Origin: Bdellovibrionales bacterium
Lineage (GTDB): Bacteria; Bdellovibrionota; UBA1018; CAIMNF01
Direction: 5' to 3'
Assembly (NCBI GenBank): GCA_018266375.1
Contig: JAFEAO010000003.1
Span: 1 to 50,929 of the forward strand
Length of the DNA: 50,929 bases
Shown here: piece after piece, positions 49,444-50,929 of the stretch
How the letters are laid out: every line of letters begins with the position of its first letter
Numbering within the stretch: the stretch's first letter is position 1
Translations under genes and position numbers: made by a program
Notes under the pieces: model-generated
The model's database searches: none
What the model was told of the DNA's origin: nothing
What the model saw: only the letters and a program-made list of their open reading frames with translations

Positions 49444-50916
49444 ATGAGCGGTACTACGAGTAGCGACGCAAAACCGTCAAAATTCAAACATGTCCACGTT
49501 ATCGGTGTCTGCGGCACTCTGATGGGTGCTTTCGCGGCATATTTGCGTCGTGCGGATGTGCGCGTGACCGGATCAGACCAAAATGTTTACCCGCCGATGT
49601 CGGATGTTTTGAAAAACGCGGGTGTCGAGCTTTTTTCTCCGTACGGCGCGGACAACGTCACTAAGATTAACGGTAAGCCGGACATGGTGGTGGTCGGTAA
49701 CGTGATCTCTCGCGGTAATGCCGAACTTGAAGCCTTCGAGAAAGCGGGTTGTCCTTACGTTTCACTTCCGGAGTTCATGGAAAGGCATTTGCTTACGGCC
49801 ACGCGCAATATCGTCGTCGCCGGCACCCATGGCAAGACAACAACATCGAGCCTCATGGCTCACGTTTTGGATAGCTGCGGGTTCGGCCCGAGTTATTTCA
49901 TCGGTGGAGTTTCGCAAACGCTTCCACACAGCTTTCATGTGGAGTCGGATCCTGCGCGAGGCAAGTTCTTTGTGCTGGAAGGCGACGAGTATGACACCGC
50001 GTTTTGGGATAAAGTGCCGAAGTTTTATCACTACCTCCCGAATGATGTGATTCTCACTTCGGTCGAGTACGACCACGCGGATATCTATCCGGATTTGGAG
50101 TCGGTAAAAAGGGTTTTTGTCGAGCTTTTGAAGCGAATCCGCCCGAACGGCAACTTGATCGTCTGCATCGAAACTCCGGTTGTGCGCGAGGTTTTGGATC
50201 GTGCTCAAACTAAGGCAAACGTCGTGACTTATTCACGATTTGAAATGGACAACGCCGATTACACTTTTAAAAATTTGCGTACTTCAGCCGCGGGAATCGA
50301 TTTCGACGTGATCGAAAAAGGCAAAAAAGTGGACTCCATCCATGTGAATTTGCCGGGCGAACACAATGCCTTAAACGCGCTTGCGGTTTACATCGAAGGA
50401 AAACTTTTAGGAATTCCATCGGCCAAAATCGTCGAGGGCCTGGCTTCGTTCAAGGGTGTAAAGCGTCGCCAAGAAGAGCGGGACGAGGTGAGAGGCGTGC
50501 TCGTTATCGACGATTTCGCCCATCATCCGACCGCTGTTCGCGAGACATTGAAGGCGCTCAAGCAAAAGTATCAAGGCCGACGCTTGATAGCGATCTTTGA
50601 GCCGAGATCGGCGACCTCACGTCGTAAGGTTTTCCAAAAAGAGTACACCGAAGCCTTTGACGACGCGGACGAAGCGTTGATCGCGATTGCTTATGATGTG
50701 GGCAAGATCGCGGCGGACAACCAGTTTTCGAGCCAGGATTTAGTAGCGGGCTTGACGGAACGCGGCCGTAAGGCTGCTTGCTTTAGCGATGTTGAACAAG
50801 GTGTCACGATGGCGGCAAGCCATGCCAAGAAGGGCGATGTGATCGCGGTTCTTTCCAACGGCGGCTTCGGCGGATTCATTCCGAAGCTGATCGAGCAGCT
50901 TAAACGAGGAGTCTGA
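49444..50916 (+). CDS. mpl: UDP-N-acetylmuramate:L-alanyl-gamma-D-glutamyl-meso-diaminopimelate ligase
   Basis: A 490-residue Mur-ligase family enzyme. The N-terminus has the UDP-binding HVIGVCGTLMGAFA typical of Mpl. The ATP loop is AGTHGKTTTSS (Lys131). The middle carries the Mur signature EGDEYDTAFWD and the C-terminal domain begins with IDDFAHHPTAV. It reattaches the recovered murein tripeptide to UDP-MurNAc in the cytosol, recycling peptidoglycan. This fits the other murein enzymes in the window. The start at 49444 is the first ATG that gives the whole UDP-binding domain. 13 bp remain to the window end. Confidence 0.93.
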   Translation: MSGTTSSDAKPSKFKHVHVIGVCGTLMGAFAAYLRRADVRVTGSDQNVYPPMSDVLKNAGVELFSPYGADNVTKINGKPDMVVVGNVISRGNAELEAFEKAGCPYVSLPEFMERHLLTATRNIVVAGTHGKTTTSSLMAHVLDSCGFGPSYFIGGVSQTLPHSFHVESDPARGKFFVLEGDEYDTAFWDKVPKFYHYLPNDVILTSVEYDHADIYPDLESVKRVFVELLKRIRPNGNLIVCIETPVVREVLDRAQTKANVVTYSRFEMDNADYTFKNLRTSAAGIDFDVIEKGKKVDSIHVNLPGEHNALNALAVYIEGKLLGIPSAKIVEGLASFKGVKRRQEERDEVRGVLVIDDFAHHPTAVRETLKALKQKYQGRRLIAIFEPRSATSRRKVFQKEYTEAFDDADEALIAIAYDVGKIAADNQFSSQDLVAGLTERGRKAACFSDVEQGVTMAASHAKKGDVIAVLSNGGFGGFIPKLIEQLKRGV

Positions 50917-50929
50917 CTACTTATGGTCA

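Noticed and set aside
1..50929. CRISPR arrays, IS elements, integrase or phage genes
   Set aside because: No regularly spaced repeats, no transposase or integrase motifs and no phage structural proteins could be found; DUF1398 is sometimes labelled 'phage envelope' but stands here in a MarR operon.
50923..50929. ATG seven bases before the right edge
   Set aside because: Only two codons are visible; it may start the next gene after mpl, but nothing supports a call.

Overview
The window is about 51 kb of ordinary, gene-dense bacterial chromosome from a Gram-negative organism. It carries lipoproteins, an outer-membrane barrel-like protein, Mpl murein recycling, an LpxH-like phosphatase and phosphatidylserine decarboxylase. 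Several families (an LD-transpeptidase/carboxypeptidase with an NTF2-like tail like Bd1075, a transglutaminase-elicitor-like secreted protein, Rsm22, HTTM pairs, many short secreted lipoproteins) suggest a member of the Bdellovibrionota/Oligoflexia or a relative. That placement is inference; no rRNA gene is present. The only RNA gene found is tRNA-Glu(TTC). There is no CRISPR array, transposase, integrase or phage structural gene.

Layout. 1-1.43 kb: AT-richer start with the 5' part of a degenerate receiver-like gene (-) and an EamA-type exporter (+). 1.49-4.5 kb: secreted trypsin-like protease, lipoprotein and outer-membrane protein, the last two converging on a two-way terminator. 4.6-8.2 kb: acyl-CoA-reductase-like NAD-binding protein, divergent from an operon of GT87-like membrane protein, cyclic-nucleotide-binding protein and LpxH-like phosphatase. 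8.2-18 kb: DUF885 lipoprotein, NicO metal exporter, lipoprotein, D-amino-acid-aldolase-like PLP enzyme, RsmC/RlmG-like methyltransferase, HTTM pair, M14 carboxypeptidase, lipoprotein and BON protein. 18-24.6 kb: ClC protein with a CBS domain, YkgJ Cys-cluster protein, a decayed histidine-kinase tail with a split small ORF, SWIM-SNF2 helicase and DUF1460 protein.

24.7-34 kb is an accessory stress region made of small regulator-plus-target modules: Rrf2/SDR, MarR/ClC antiporter, MarR-DUF1398-SRPBCC, a BigR/SqrR-type persulfide detoxification operon (ArsR, rhodanese-DUF2892, persulfide dioxygenase, rhodanese, with a divergent DUF2231-like membrane protein), and an AT-rich TetR/SDR/VOC module that abuts the 3' end of tRNA-Glu. 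34-51 kb returns to core functions: SppA and an RsmB-like RNA methyltransferase; the secreted transglutaminase-like protein; a five-gene, fully overlapping operon of Rsm22-like protein, Psd and three uncharacterised proteins; Ssb and a Dpm1-like glycosyltransferase; an LD-carboxypeptidase-like enzyme with FAD oxidoreductase and serine hydrolase; a DUF4442 thioesterase-like protein; a methyltransferase; and Mpl.

Two observations span the window. Many core genes lack a Shine-Dalgarno sequence and instead have a -10-like TANNNT box ending 6-9 nt before the start codon, which suggests leaderless mRNAs. The accessory block mostly uses strong AAGGAGG-type sites. The most system-like novelty is the overlapping Rsm22-Psd-unknowns operon at 38.9-43.0 kb.
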